The notes under the pieces are model-generated. The model was not told where the DNA came from, ran no database searches, and saw only the letters and a list, made by a program, of their open reading frames with translations. The position numbers and the translations under genes are program-made. Positions 44,865 through 58,086 of a DNA stretch of 64,000 nt are shown here, piece by piece. The stretch covers positions 124,001 through 188,000 of the forward strand of contig OU015322.1 in assembly GCA_907163225.1 (NCBI GenBank), written 5' to 3'. The first letter of the stretch is position 1. The number at the start of each line of letters is the position of its first letter. The DNA comes from an uncultured Rhodocyclaceae bacterium. GTDB taxonomy: Bacteria; Pseudomonadota; Gammaproteobacteria; Burkholderiales; Rhodocyclaceae.

Positions 44865-46097
44865 CTAACGGTACAGCGGAAGGGTATCGATGCGCCGTTC
44901 GATTTCCTGCTGCATGGCCTGGAAAGCGGCGCTTTGGTGGTTTCCGAAACGGCGGCTGAATTCGGCGTGCTGCAAGGATTCGGGCAGGTCGGCAACAGCT
45001 GGCAGCAGTTGCGCATCGACGAGCGTGCCTTGCATAGCGCCCAGCAGCTGTGCCGGATTTTTGATCAGCGTTTCGCCAAAGCGCGTCCCGGCACGATCGG
45101 CGGCCAGGTCGATGAAGGAAAATCCGCTGCCACCGCGCGCATCCTCCAGTTCCTTATAGACACCGATGGCGTCAGCCACCGGTTCACCCGCCCAGGCAGC
45201 GAGGGCGGCCGAAACGACGAAATGCTGGGCAAGGTCGTGGCGTCCGGCCAGCGTGATATTGACCCAGCGCATGCGCGGCCAGCTTCTGGCTGCGGGAACC
45301 ACCGCCGCCAAGTCCTTTTGGGCCAAATGGCTGGCAAGGACGAGGAGGGTGGCCCGGCCTTGCTTGATCGGATCGCTAGCCGCGCCGGAAAGCGCCGCCT
45401 TGATCACCTCTGACAGGGTGATGGTCGAGCCGGGCGCCCTATGCGCGACCAGCCCAGCGAGCGCCGACTGGGCAGCTTGCAGGTATTTGATGTCTTCTTC
45501 CTGCATGGCCACGGCGCGGGCTTGTTCGAGGATGCTCGGCTGCCAGACATAAGTGACGGCAACTGCGCCGGAAACCGGGTCAATGGCCACCTTCTGGATG
45601 GCCTGAGTAGCCAGTTCCCACTCCTTGCCAAAGCCGAAGGCAGCTACGGCCGTGGTGATGGCGAATTCGACCAGCGCACCTGGCAAGGGTAGCGCACCCA
45701 GGCTGGCTTGGCTGATCTGCAGTTTTCCGCTGACGGACTGGATCGGGGCGCGAAAGTTGAGAAATCGTTTGCCCGGCAGGGGAATGCTGAGCCGGATCTC
45801 GCCGGTGCTTTCGAGCTGGGCGAATTCGCCGCGCCCATGCAGATATCTGCCCGCCACATAATTGACGCCTTCATCGATCAGCGCCGCCGGAATCGCCACC
45901 GTGCGGACTTCGCCCCTTCTTTGCCGACGCGGGTCATTGGCGTCAAAAAGACGTTTGGCCTGGAGAATCGACTTGGGGGAGATGACTTCGCTACGCTCAA
46001 GGAGCGCCTGGCTGTCGGTGGCCAGGTAGAGCAGGGGCGCCGCTGCAATGATCGGCAGCAGAAGCACGATCGCCAGCCAGGTGAGGAAACGCCTCAT
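44865..46097 (-). CDS. Conserved hypothetical membrane-anchored protein
   Basis: A 410-residue protein with one N-terminal helix (FLTWLAIVLLLPIIAAAPLL YL read together as an anchor or uncleaved signal) and a large periplasmic part. The conserved-looking stretch near the C-terminus, GGSGFSFIDLAADRAGTRFG, lacks the metal motif HExxH of a peptidase. Function is not recognised. It lies 18 bp after prfB on the same strand, probably co-transcribed. Confidence 0.6.
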   Translation of the reverse strand: MRRFLTWLAIVLLLPIIAAAPLLYLATDSQALLERSEVISPKSILQAKRLFDANDPRRQRRGEVRTVAIPAALIDEGVNYVAGRYLHGRGEFAQLESTGEIRLSIPLPGKRFLNFRAPIQSVSGKLQISQASLGALPLPGALVEFAITTAVAAFGFGKEWELATQAIQKVAIDPVSGAVAVTYVWQPSILEQARAVAMQEEDIKYLQAAQSALAGLVAHRAPGSTITLSEVIKAALSGAASDPIKQGRATLLVLASHLAQKDLAAVVPAARSWPRMRWVNITLAGRHDLAQHFVVSAALAAWAGEPVADAIGVYKELEDARGGSGFSFIDLAADRAGTRFGETLIKNPAQLLGAMQGTLVDAQLLPAVADLPESLQHAEFSRRFGNHQSAAFQAMQQEIERRIDTLPLYR

Positions 46098-46115
46098 TGG
46101 CTGGCGATCACCGAC

Positions 46116-47220
46116 TTAAACGCCTTGTTTCAGGCTGGCCTCGATGAACGGATCGAGGTCGCCGTCGAGCACACCCTGCGTGTTGCCGGTTTCGTGGTTG
46201 GTACGCAGATCCTTGATGCGGCTCTGGTCGAGCACATAGGAACGGATCTGGTGGCCCCAGCCGATGTCGGACTTGGCGTCTTCGAGCTTCTGCTGCTCGG
46301 CCTGCTGCTTGCGCAGTTCGAACTCGTAGATGCGGGCGCGCAGCATTTGCCAGGCTTCATCGCGGTTGCGGTGCTGCGAACGGTCGTTCTGGCACTGGAC
46401 GACGATGCCGGTCGGAACGTGGGTCAGTCGCACGGCGGAGTCGGTCTTGTTGATGTGCTGACCGCCGGCGCCGGAGGCGCGGTAGGTATCGGTGCGCACG
46501 TCGGCCGGGTTGATGTTGATCTCGATTGAATCATCGACTTCGGGGAAGACGAAGATGCTGGTGAACGACGTGTGGCGGCGGGCGGCCGAGTCGAACGGCG
46601 ATTTGCGGACCAGGCGGTGGATGCCGGTTTCGGTGCGCAGCGTGCCGTAGGCGTAATCGCCGGTGAACTTGACGGTGGCGCCCTTGATGCCGGCGACTTC
46701 ACCTTCGGATTCTTCCATGACTTCCACGGTGAACCCTTTTTTCTCGCCAAATTTCAAATACATGCGCAACAGCATGGAGGCCCAGTCCTGGGCTTCGGTG
46801 CCGCCGGCGCCGGCCTGGATTTCCAGGAAGCAGGGGCTCGGGTCCATCGGATTGTTGAACATGCGGCGGAATTCGAGGGCGGCGACTTTGGCTTCGAGGG
46901 CGGCGTTATCGGCCTCGACGGAAAGCAGCGTCTCTTCGTCGCCATCTTCCTTGCCCATGTCGAACAATTCGCGGCCGTCGTCGAGCCCGGCCTGGACTTC
47001 TTCCAGCACCAGCACGATGTTTTCCAGCGTTTTCTTCTCGCGGCCGAGTTCCTGGGCGCGCTTGGCGTCGTCCCAGATCTTCGGGTCTTCCATCTCCTGC
47101 GTGAGGAGGGTCAGGCGCTCGCGTTTCTGATCGTAGTCAAAGATACCTCCGCAGCTCGGCGGCGCGTTGCGCCAGATCGTCGAGCTTGTAGGAGATGCTG
47201 TTGATGTGTTCGGCTTCCAT
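46116..47220 (-). CDS. prfB: Peptide chain release factor 2, with programmed +1 frameshift
   Basis: The 367-residue RF2 reads UGA and UAA stop codons. The first 27 codons ([20 protein letters not shown] to RRYL) run from 47220 to 47140 and end at CTT TGA; skipping one T at 47139 continues as DYDQKRERL to the stop at 46116. The GGQ motif is in [18 protein letters not shown]. The SPF-type anticodon tripeptide is seen in [12 protein letters not shown]. It is normally next to lysS and recJ; both are displaced here but collinear on the same strand. Confidence 0.96.
47137..47150 (-). promoter_or_regulatory. RF2 recoding site
   Basis: On the minus strand GGAGGT (47150-47145) stands before CTTTGAC. 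This is the standard autoregulatory slip site: an internal Shine-Dalgarno, the slippery CTT codon and an in-frame TGA. Confidence 0.95.
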
Positions 47221-47423
47221 GGTCGGGCATCCAGATACTTGAAAACCTGACATTATAAAGGTTTAGGGCAGGGTGTCGGGCCTCGTTTTGGCGCCCAATC
47301 TTTTTCCCGTCGAACGGCATAAATGCTTGCCGGGCGGGCGTAGAATGGCCTTGCTGCGTCGCAATAAATAGAAGGAGGGAAGGCACTTCCGCAGGCGGCG
47401 CGCTTTTCAGGGCAGAACAGAAC

Positions 47424-51021
<3,598 letters not shown>

Positions 51022-51029
<8 letters not shown>

Positions 51030-51653
51030 TCTGTCCACGACCTACCTTGGCCTGACGCTGAAGAATCCACTGGTCCCGTCCTCGACCTCGCTCAGCCACG
51101 ACCTCGACGCCATCCTGCATCTCGAAGATGCAGGGGCGGCGGCCATCGTCATACATTCCCTGTTTGAAGAGGACGTGCGGCACGACGAGCAGATGATCGA
51201 CCGCTTCCTGGTTCACCCCGACACTTTCGGCGAGGCCACCGGTCACCTGCCATTCGGCCACGACTACCAGAGCCGGCTCGACACCTATCTTGAACAGATC
51301 CAGCGCCTCAAGTCCCGACTCGCCATCCCGGTCATCGCCAGCCTGAACGGCTCGTCACTGAGCGGCTGGGTCGAACTCGGCAAGGAAATGCAGGCAGCCG
51401 GCGCCGATGCACTTGAACTCAACGCCTGGTACATGCCGAGCGACCCCAGGGTATCCGGCGAGGCCATCGAGGACCACCACATTTCGCTGCTCGCCGAACT
51501 GAAGACCGTCGTGACGATCCCGGTCAGCATGAAACTGTCGCCCTTCTTTTCATCGCTACCACATTTCGTCCAGCAGCTTGATGCGGCGGGTGCGGCAGGC
51601 ATCTCGCTGTTCAACCGCTTCTTCCAGCCGGACATCGATCTGGAAACCCTGAG
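51022..51653 (+). pseudogene. 5' part of a dihydroorotate-dehydrogenase-like gene, IS-split
   Basis: The first 210 codons of an FMN TIM-barrel protein: TTYLGLTLKNPLVPSSTSLS, IPVIASLNGSSLSGWVELGK, ADALELNAWYMPSDPR and FNRFFQPDIDLETL. It belongs to the dihydroorotate-dehydrogenase-like group often found next to nifJ-type genes and is not the pyrimidine enzyme PyrD itself. Its start overlaps the nifJ stop by 8 bp. The IS enters at codon 211; the frame then ends soon within the IS as REVAPCSWTEIRFS. Confidence 0.85.
51651..51653. repeat. Target-site duplication, left of IS copy 2
   Basis: GAG directly before the IS, repeated at 52928-52930; in IS orientation it is CTC, as for copy 1. Confidence 0.6.
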
Positions 51654-51712
51654 AGAAGTGGCCCCGTGCAGTTGGACAGAAATTCGGTTTTCTTAGGTGA
51701 TTTCTCTGCGGG

Positions 51713-52540
51713 TTAAGCCGCTGCGGCGAGCAGCGACGGGTTGAAGTAAGCCGTATCCGGGGTTAGCCCGTCAAGGGATGAATGCGGACGACGCCGATTG
51801 TAAAAATCGAAATAGCGAGCCAGTGCCTGCCTGACCTCGGAAACGGTTTCGTAGCCGTGCAGATATATTTCTTCGTACTTGACCGATTTCCAGAGGCGCT
51901 CAACGAAGACGTTATCCCGCCAACAACCTTTGCCATCCATGCTGACCTGAATCCTGAGCTCCTGAAGCAAGCCAATGAAGGCGGAGCTGGTGAATTGGCT
52001 GCCTTGGTCTGTGTTCATGATTTCCGGCTTGCCGTATTTCATGATGGCCTCTTCCAGCGCATCGACACAGGGATCGGCGGTCAGGCTGTTTGACAGGCGC
52101 CACGCCAGCACCCGGCGAGTGGCCCAGTCGAGCACGGCGCTCAGATAGACGAAGCCCCGGCGCATTGGAATGTAGGTGGTATCCATCGCCCAGACCTGGT
52201 TCGGACGGTCGATGCTGAGATTCCGCAGCAGATAGGGATAAATGCGGTGTGCCTGGTTGCGCCGGCTGGTGTTGGCTTTGCGGTAGATGGCCTGGATGTC
52301 GAGCTTCTTCATCAGCGTGCCGACATGCTTGCGACCGATCTCATGTCCTTCCAGCTTGAGCATGTCACGCAGCATCCGCGCCCCGGCGAAGGGATGCTCC
52401 AGGTGCAGTTCATCGATTCGCCGCATCAGCCGCAGGTCAACTTCGGGCGTTGGTTGCGGCAGGTAATAGACGGAGGAGCGAGAGAGTTCCAGCAATTGCG
52501 CCTGCCGCACGACAGGCAACTCGTGGTTCTTGTCGATCAT
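51713..52540 (-). CDS. IS3-family transposase OrfB, copy 2
   Basis: Encodes the same 275-residue DDE integrase-core protein as the copy at 38485-39312 ([38 protein letters not shown]). The ATG overlaps the orfA stop. It appears intact. Confidence 0.93.
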   Translation of the reverse strand: MIDKNHELPVVRQAQLLELSRSSVYYLPQPTPEVDLRLMRRIDELHLEHPFAGARMLRDMLKLEGHEIGRKHVGTLMKKLDIQAIYRKANTSRRNQAHRIYPYLLRNLSIDRPNQVWAMDTTYIPMRRGFVYLSAVLDWATRRVLAWRLSNSLTADPCVDALEEAIMKYGKPEIMNTDQGSQFTSSAFIGLLQELRIQVSMDGKGCWRDNVFVERLWKSVKYEEIYLHGYETVSEVRQALARYFDFYNRRRPHSSLDGLTPDTAYFNPSLLAAAA

Positions 52541-52839
52541 CGTTTTGCGCTCGCATCGCCGATGCGACCGAGCGCGACGGCCAAAAAATCGATTTCCAGC
52601 GCCTGCTGGCCAATCTTTGCGTGCAAGTCTTTCAGATCTGGCGTTGCTGACTGCTTCTCGGCAGCCGTGGCGAAGACGCCGGAGGCGTTCTCCAGCAGTT
52701 GCGTCTTCCACTGGGTAATCTGGTTCGGATGAACATCAAACTTCTCCGCTAACGCGGCCAGCGTCTCATCGCCCTTGAGGGCGGCGATCGCCACTTTCGC
52801 CTTGAAGGTGGCTGTGTGGTTACGGCGGGGTCTTCTCAT
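52537..52839 (-). CDS. IS3-family transposase OrfA, copy 2
   Basis: The same 100-residue helix-turn-helix protein as at 38186-38488 ([20 protein letters not shown]). It appears intact. Confidence 0.9.
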   Translation of the reverse strand: MRRPRRNHTATFKAKVAIAALKGDETLAALAEKFDVHPNQITQWKTQLLENASGVFATAAEKQSATPDLKDLHAKIGQQALEIDFLAVALGRIGDASAKR

Positions 52840-52927
52840 TGCTTCTGCTCCTTGGCAGGCGATTTACATCGCCCATTGAAGCAGAGAATTCACTTAACCG
52901 GATGTCCGGATTCGCGGAGCCACTTCT

Positions 52928-52930
52928 GAG
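52928..52930. repeat. Target-site duplication, right of IS copy 2
   Basis: GAG directly after the IS, matching 51651-51653. Confidence 0.6.
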
Positions 52931-53309
52931 TGTCGTCGACCGCGTGCAACTGTCGACCTCGGCTGACACGCTGCTCGCCATGCGCTGGATCGCCATCCTG
53001 CGCGGCAGTACCAAATTGTCGCTGGCGGCCACCGGCGGCGTACACACGGTTGCCGACGCCCTCAAAATGCTGCTCGCCGGCGCTGATGTCGTGCACATGG
53101 CCAGCGCCCTGCTCAAACGCGGCCCGCAAGCCCTCAGCGAAGTCCTGCAAGGTATGACTGACTGGCTGACAGAGCGTGATTACGCCTCCGTCGCACAAAT
53201 GAAAGGCTCGATGAGCCAGCAGAATTCGCCCAACCCAAGCGCCTTCGCGCGGGCGGCTTATCTGCATGTGCTGGGTTCGTTTACACCACCGGCTGGCGTG
53301 CGATATTGA
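52931..53309 (+). pseudogene. 3' part of the dihydroorotate-dehydrogenase-like gene, IS-split
   Basis: The frame continues SVVDRVQLSTSADTLLAMRW then IAILRGSTKLSLAATGGVHT and DVVHMASALLKRGP, the FMN phosphate-binding end of the barrel. Joining base 51653 to 52931 gives DIDLETLSVVDRVQLSTSAD without a shift and a 336-residue protein of normal length. Detached from its start it is probably not translated as a useful product. Confidence 0.85.
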
Positions 53310-53314
53310 TTGCG

Positions 53315-53881
53315 TTATTGAGGTACTGAAGTGGACGGGCTTTTTTGTATGTGCTCGTTCAGGTAAGCCTCCACCTGATACATCCTCATTACGGGGCATT
53401 TAAGCTCGGACGTCACCGATTTGGCGTATGTCCGCATTTGATTGAGGCGCTTTTTAAAGCTCTCGTTGATTACCAGTTCGATTTCGACTCCGTATTTCGC
53501 TTTGATATTCGCCTGGACTTTTTCAAGATGAAGTAGCTGGTCGTTTTCTGGGGAACGCCTGCCTCCGCCCTTCACGACCGGACTCCAAAGCATGTAAATG
53601 CGTTTGTATTCGGATAGGTATTTTTCTGCGTATTCGATGTCCCTGCTGAATTTCTCCGTCAGTTTTTCAATGTTGTTTGTTTTGCTGTCCTTCGTGTAAA
53701 GAAGTCCGGTGGTTAGGTGGATAGCAGACTCGCAGATGTAGACTTTTTGCTCCTTCAAGCAAATTCCGACAACGTCTATTTCACCTTGCGTATCAACGAT
53801 GTAAAGGTTGGTCTGTATAAAATCGCACCCCTCAATGTACCGGAGGTAAGAGGAAACGATTTGCTCGCCGATATTTGCCAT
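53315..53881 (-). CDS. Hypothetical protein, possible PD-(D/E)XK nuclease fold
   Basis: A 188-residue soluble protein. N-terminal GEQIVSSYLRYIEGCDFIQT, then TQGEIDVVGICLKEQKVYIC ending in ESAIH, resembles the beta-hairpin of PD-(D/E)XK nucleases (Glu/Asp then E-x-x), but the Lys of the motif is not obvious. The rest is charged and helical (KLTEKFSRDIEYAEKYLSEY). I use the ATG at 53881 (GGAG nine bases upstream). AT-rich; a likely acquired gene. It ends tail to tail with the split dehydrogenase gene. Confidence 0.5.
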   Translation of the reverse strand: MANIGEQIVSSYLRYIEGCDFIQTNLYIVDTQGEIDVVGICLKEQKVYICESAIHLTTGLLYTKDSKTNNIEKLTEKFSRDIEYAEKYLSEYKRIYMLWSPVVKGGGRRSPENDQLLHLEKVQANIKAKYGVEIELVINESFKKRLNQMRTYAKSVTSELKCPVMRMYQVEAYLNEHIQKSPSTSVPQ

Positions 53882-53982
53882 CAAGGTGATCTCCTTTTGG
53901 GCTGGCCGCCATTGTTCAAGAATATCGTTATCAAGCAGAGAGTGCTCAACTCAGCCATTCACCAACTGCTGGTATCGGTCGC

Positions 53983-54023
53983 AATTTTAATTTTGGTCAT
54001 TTTTTCCGGTTGACCGTAGGAAC
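53983..54023 (+). repeat. Dispersed GGTTGACCG repeat, copy I
   Basis: AATTTTAATTTTGGTCAT, then TTTTTTCCGGTTGACCG and TAGGAAC, 24 bp beyond the recJ stop. Close to the family consensus over its full length. Confidence 0.75.
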
Positions 54024-54046
54024 GGCTTCAACCGTTCAGGATTGGG

Positions 54047-55735
54047 CTATTCCAGATGCTCAACCATGAGTTGCGGGCTTTCGACGCCCATGTATTCGTT
54101 GATGGTCAGCCGGTAGGCGAGGCGGGTGCGGTTGCCGGGTTGGGCGCTGAAGTTGAACTGGATGGCGTCGATGCGGGTGTCGCCTTTGCGCAGGCGCAGC
54201 TTGAGGTGTTTTTCCTTGAGCACGCGTTGCTGTTCGACCTCGAAATCGTCCATGAACAGCGGTGCCGGGAAGCCCTGGCCCCAGATTTCGTTTTCCAGCA
54301 GGCGGGCGGTGGCGAGGGAAATGTAGCTGCCTTCGAGGTTGCCGTCGGTTTCCAGCGTGCGGGTCAGGTCGGCCGGGGCTAGTAGCTCACCGGCAACTTG
54401 CGCGAACAATTCCTTGAATTTTTCGAAGTTTTCCGCGTTGACCGTAGCACCGGCCGCCATGGCGTGGCCGCCGAAGCGGATGAGCAGGCCGGGGGCGCGT
54501 TTGGCGACGAGGTCGAGCGCGTCGCGCAGGTGCAGGCCGGGGATCGATCGGCCGGAACCCTTGACGATGCCTCCTTCGCCGGGCGCGAAGGCAAAGACCG
54601 GGCGGTGCAGCTTGTCCTTGATGCGCGAGGCGAGGATGCCTACGACGCCTTCGTGCCAGCTTTCGTCAAAGAGCGCGATGCCGGGTGCGGCCTCGTTGGC
54701 GTCGAGCGATTCGAGCAGGATCAGCGCCTGTTCCTGCATGCCGGATTCGATCTCGCGGCGTTCCCGGTTCAGGGTGTCGAGTTCCTGGGCAATTTGCAGG
54801 GCGCGGCTGGGATCGTCGGTGAGCAGACATTCGACGCCGAGGCGCATGTCGGCGAGGCGGCCGGCTGCGTTGAGACGCGGGCCGAGGATGAAGCCGAGAT
54901 CCATCGCCGTGGCTTTTTTCGGGTCGCGGCCGGCAGCTTTGAAGAGGGCGGCAATGCCGGCCTGCATCTGGCCGGCGCGCATGCGCTTGAGGCCCTGGCT
55001 GACGAGAATGCGGTTGTTGCGGTCGAGCTTGACGACGTCGGCGACGGTGCCCAGCGCGACGAGGTCGAGCAGGGTGGCGAAGTTCGGTTCCGGGCGCTCG
55101 GCAAAATAACCGCGTTCGCGCAGTTCGGCGCGCAGGGCGAGCATGACGTAGAACATGACGCCGACACCGGCGATGCATTTCGATGGGAAATCGCAGCCGG
55201 GCTGGTTGGGATTGACGATGCAATCGGCCTCGGGCAGCGTTTCGGCCGGCAGGTGGTGGTCGGTGATCAGCGTCGCGATGCCGTGCTGCTGGGCGCGGGC
55301 GACGCCTTCGAGGCTGGCGATGCCGTTGTCGACGGTGATGATGAGGTCGGGCGACTGCTCGGCGGCAACGTCGACGATTTCCGGCGACAAACCGTAGCCG
55401 AGCTTGAAACGGTCGGGCAGCAGAAAATCGACATCGGCGCCGAGCGACTTCAAGGCGCGCATGCCGACGGCCGTCGCGGTGGCGCCGTCGCAGTCGTAGT
55501 CGCCGATGATCAGCATCTTGGCCTCGGCCTCGATGGCGTCGGCCAGCAGGTGGGCCGCTTCCGTGGCATTGGTCAGGGCGGTCGGCGGGATCAGCGACTT
55601 CAGTTCGTAGTCGAGCTCGGACTTGTCCTTGATGCCGCGCGCGGCGTAGAGCCGGGCGAGCAACGGGTGCAGGCCTTGCTGCTCCAGTTGCCAGACAACG
55701 CGGGGCGGCGCGCTGCGGGTGGTGATGTTGGTCAC
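54047..55735 (-). CDS. recJ: Single-stranded-DNA-specific exonuclease RecJ
   Basis: A 562-residue 5'-3' exonuclease of recombination and mismatch repair. The DHH phosphoesterase motifs are visible: MLIIGDYDCDGATATAVGM, DLIITVDNGIAS and ATLITDHHLPAETLPEAD; the DHHA1 part has LIRFGGHAMAAGATV. The length is normal. Its ATG overlaps the stop of the rpfE-like gene by 4 bp. In many bacteria prfB follows recJ directly; here nifJ and its partner lie in between. Confidence 0.95.
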   Translation of the reverse strand: MTNITTRSAPPRVVWQLEQQGLHPLLARLYAARGIKDKSELDYELKSLIPPTALTNATEAAHLLADAIEAEAKMLIIGDYDCDGATATAVGMRALKSLGADVDFLLPDRFKLGYGLSPEIVDVAAEQSPDLIITVDNGIASLEGVARAQQHGIATLITDHHLPAETLPEADCIVNPNQPGCDFPSKCIAGVGVMFYVMLALRAELRERGYFAERPEPNFATLLDLVALGTVADVVKLDRNNRILVSQGLKRMRAGQMQAGIAALFKAAGRDPKKATAMDLGFILGPRLNAAGRLADMRLGVECLLTDDPSRALQIAQELDTLNRERREIESGMQEQALILLESLDANEAAPGIALFDESWHEGVVGILASRIKDKLHRPVFAFAPGEGGIVKGSGRSIPGLHLRDALDLVAKRAPGLLIRFGGHAMAAGATVNAENFEKFKELFAQVAGELLAPADLTRTLETDGNLEGSYISLATARLLENEIWGQGFPAPLFMDDFEVEQQRVLKEKHLKLRLRKGDTRIDAIQFNFSAQPGNRTRLAYRLTINEYMGVESPQLMVEHLE

Positions 55736-56769
55736 GGGGTCGTTCCTTCGGCCAGCTCTTTGGCGATGGCTTGCAGTGGGCGAGGCTTGCGCCAGAATTT
55801 CCAGCGATCCTTGCCGTGCAGCGTCCAGCTTAACTGGCCGTAGATGGTGGGAGCGACGATGTTCAGCGTTTCGATCTGGCTGCCAAGCGCGGCGCGCAGC
55901 GGTGCGAACCAGGCGCTTTCGATTGCTTGCGACGCGGCGTTCCAGCCTGGGCCGTCTTCATAGAGAACCGGGGGGAGCAAGCTGTCGAGGACGACCAGTT
56001 CGTTTCCTGTCTTGCTGGCTTGGGCGAGAAGGTCGGCCAGGTTGTCGGGGCAAGGCCGGGTGTCGGTGGCGCTGGCCAGGGCCATGCCGGTTGCCAGCGG
56101 ATTGTCGCTCCAGATGGTGGTGTAGTCCGGCTTTTTCAGCTTGGGCATGGTGCCGCCGCCCCACAGCCACAGGCTGTTGACGGCGGGCTTGCCTTCGGCC
56201 TGGCGGCGTTCGTTGACCGGGTGGAGATGCAGCACCATTTGAACTTCATTGAGCCAGCGGGTCAGCGGGCCGTTTTTGTCAGTCAGCTCGCCATCAATGC
56301 GGCGGCCGGCCATTTTTGAAATTGGCTCAGAATTGTGGTTGACCGCGGCATTCAGCTTCAGATACCAGCGGCGGGCCGTGCCGATGCGGAATTGACCGAC
56401 ATCGGCAAAGTCCTTGTTCAGCGATGCAGCAATTTCCTGCGCTTCTTCGATTTCCAGATCGAAGGCGCCGGCATCGGCGAGGATGATGCGTTCGTGATGA
56501 AAGCGCAGGTGAACCGGGTCGGCGCAAAGCCAGTGGCCAGTGCCGGCCTGTTGTGCATCGCCTTCGCCGAGCAGGCGTAGCGGGCCGAAGGGGGCGTCGT
56601 CCAGGCCGAATTGTTGGGCCAGCGCAGTTTCATACGGGCGCCGGGCTTGGCGCTCGAAAGTGGCGTGAGCAGTCAGCCATTCGAAGCCCGGTTCGGAAAG
56701 TTTCCCGAGCGTAAATTGGTCGTTGGGTTCAGGCCAGATCAGTTCGGGGACAAACAGGGTGAGGCGCAC
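55732..56769 (-). CDS. RpfE-like protein (phosphoglycerate-mutase-like, cofactor-independent)
   Basis: About 345 residues. It resembles the RpfE protein that neighbours recJ in Xanthomonas: LNEVQMVLHLHPVNERRQAE, NSLWLWGGGTMPKLKKPDYT, and an end IETLNIVAPTIYGQLSWTLH. The function is not established; it is sometimes annotated as a phosphoglycerate mutase. I use GTG at 56769 (VRLTLFVPELIWPEP); the start is uncertain. Residues around 140-154 lie over a repeat-like sequence (NAAVNHNSEPISKMAG). It is coupled to recJ. Confidence 0.75.
   Translation of the reverse strand: MRLTLFVPELIWPEPNDQFTLGKLSEPGFEWLTAHATFERQARRPYETALAQQFGLDDAPFGPLRLLGEGDAQQAGTGHWLCADPVHLRFHHERIILADAGAFDLEIEEAQEIAASLNKDFADVGQFRIGTARRWYLKLNAAVNHNSEPISKMAGRRIDGELTDKNGPLTRWLNEVQMVLHLHPVNERRQAEGKPAVNSLWLWGGGTMPKLKKPDYTTIWSDNPLATGMALASATDTRPCPDNLADLLAQASKTGNELVVLDSLLPPVLYEDGPGWNAASQAIESAWFAPLRAALGSQIETLNIVAPTIYGQLSWTLHGKDRWKFWRKPRPLQAIAKELAEGTTP
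56308..56350 (+). repeat. Dispersed repeat-like copy J, inside the rpfE-like gene
   Basis: GGCCATTTTTGAAATTGG, then CTCAGAATTGTGGTTGACCG and CGGCA. It has the GGCCATTTTT and GGTTGACCG parts, with extra bases between them. It is less certain than the others. Confidence 0.4.
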
Positions 56770-56838
56770 GGGCAGCAGGCAGGGGAGTTGTGATGGAAAA
56801 GTGTACCATAGCGTCTTTCGTCGCCCGGTGTTACCCGA

Positions 56839-58086
56839 ATGGCATTGTCCTACGAGCTGTTGATTGGCCTGCGCTACACGCGCGCCAAGAAGCGCAACCA
56901 CTTCATTTCATTCATTTCGTTGATCTCGATGCTCGGCATCGGGCTCGGTGTCGCGGCGCTTATTGTCGTGCTGTCAGTGATGAACGGCTTCCAGAAGGAA
57001 CTGCGGACGCGCATTCTCGGTGTTGCGTCGCATATTCAGATCACCGGCATCAATGGCGAGTTGCCCAATTGGGCGCTGGTTGCCGAGCAGGCGATGAAAA
57101 ATCCGGAAGTACGTGCCAGCGCGCCTTTTGTTCAATCGCAAGGCATGTTTACGGTCGATGGCGTGGTCAAGGGCGCGATTGTGCGGGGCATCCTGCCGGA
57201 GCAGGAGGATCGGGTCGCCGATTTTCGCAAGACAATCCAGAGCGGCAGCCTCGACGACTTGCGGCCCAGTGAATTCGGCATTGTTCTTGGCGCCGATCTG
57301 GCGCGTTCGCTGCGCGTCTTTACCGGTGACAAGGTGACGCTGATTGCGCCGCAGGGGACGGTCACGCCGGCTGGCGTGGTGCCACGACTGAAGTCGTTCA
57401 AGGTGGTCGGTATTTTCGAGGTTGGCATGTACGAATACGACTCTGGACTGGCGCTGATCAATCTGGAAGATGCCCAAAAACTTTACCAGATGGATGATCG
57501 TGTGACCGGCGTACGGCTCAAGGTGGATGACCTCTTTCAGGCGCCGCGCATTGCCCGTGACCTGGTTCGTTACATCGACGCCGATGCCTATTTGAGCGAC
57601 TGGACGAAGAGCCATGCCAATTTCTTCCGCGCTGTCGCCATCGAGAAGAACATGATGTTCATCATTCTGTCGCTGATTGTTGCCGTAGCCGCCTTCAATC
57701 TGGTGTCTACGCTAGTCATGGCGGTCACTGACAAGCAGGCCGATATCGCCATCCTGCGCACGCTCGGGGCGCGACCATTGTCGATCATGGCCATTTTCGT
57801 CGTGCAGGGCGCGCTGGTCGGCTTCATCGGGCTTGGCCTCGGCATCGTTGGCGGCGTGCTGCTGGCGCTCAACATTGATGTTGTCGTGCCCTTCATTGAA
57901 CAGATGCTTGGCATCCATTTCCTCTCGAAAGAGGTTTATTACATCTCCGATTTGCCCTCCGAACTGCAATGGGGCGACGTCTGGGGCGTGACGCTGATTG
58001 CCTTCGTGCTCGCCCTGCTGGCAACGCTATACCCGAGCTGGAGAGCGTCTCGGGTCAATCCGGCGGAGGCATTGCGCTATGAGTGA
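56839..58086 (+). CDS. lolC: Lipoprotein-releasing system permease LolC/LolE
   Basis: A 415-residue inner-membrane permease of the LolCDE complex, which extracts outer-membrane lipoproteins from the inner membrane. It starts [20 protein letters not shown], then [20 protein letters not shown] (helix 1). A long periplasmic domain follows, then three C-terminal FtsX-type helices with [20 protein letters not shown]. Betaproteobacteria often use one LolC/E-type permease. Its stop overlaps the lolD start by 8 bp. Confidence 0.93.
   Translation: MALSYELLIGLRYTRAKKRNHFISFISLISMLGIGLGVAALIVVLSVMNGFQKELRTRILGVASHIQITGINGELPNWALVAEQAMKNPEVRASAPFVQSQGMFTVDGVVKGAIVRGILPEQEDRVADFRKTIQSGSLDDLRPSEFGIVLGADLARSLRVFTGDKVTLIAPQGTVTPAGVVPRLKSFKVVGIFEVGMYEYDSGLALINLEDAQKLYQMDDRVTGVRLKVDDLFQAPRIARDLVRYIDADAYLSDWTKSHANFFRAVAIEKNMMFIILSLIVAVAAFNLVSTLVMAVTDKQADIAILRTLGARPLSIMAIFVVQGALVGFIGLGLGIVGGVLLALNIDVVVPFIEQMLGIHFLSKEVYYISDLPSELQWGDVWGVTLIAFVLALLATLYPSWRASRVNPAEALRYE

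Larger units (their letters stand above)
51654..52927 (-). mobile_element. IS3-family insertion sequence, copy 2 (1,274 bp)
   Basis: Same length, ends and encoded proteins as copy 1, in the opposite orientation. It is inserted in the dihydroorotate-dehydrogenase-like gene, with a GAG duplication. The identity of the two copies indicates recent movement. Confidence 0.9.

Noticed and set aside
52839..52930. Plus-strand start at 52839 for the dehydrogenase 3' fragment
   Set aside because: The upstream codons are IS sequence read backwards; the native gene resumes at the IS edge.
54430..54455. TTCCGCGTTGACCGTAG inside recJ as a repeat copy
   Set aside because: It encodes GATVNAENF, compatible with normal RecJ; the GGCC arm is missing, so I could not separate it from chance.
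54398..55843. 481-codon plus-strand frame over recJ
   Set aside because: The recJ reading has DHH motifs; this frame has none.
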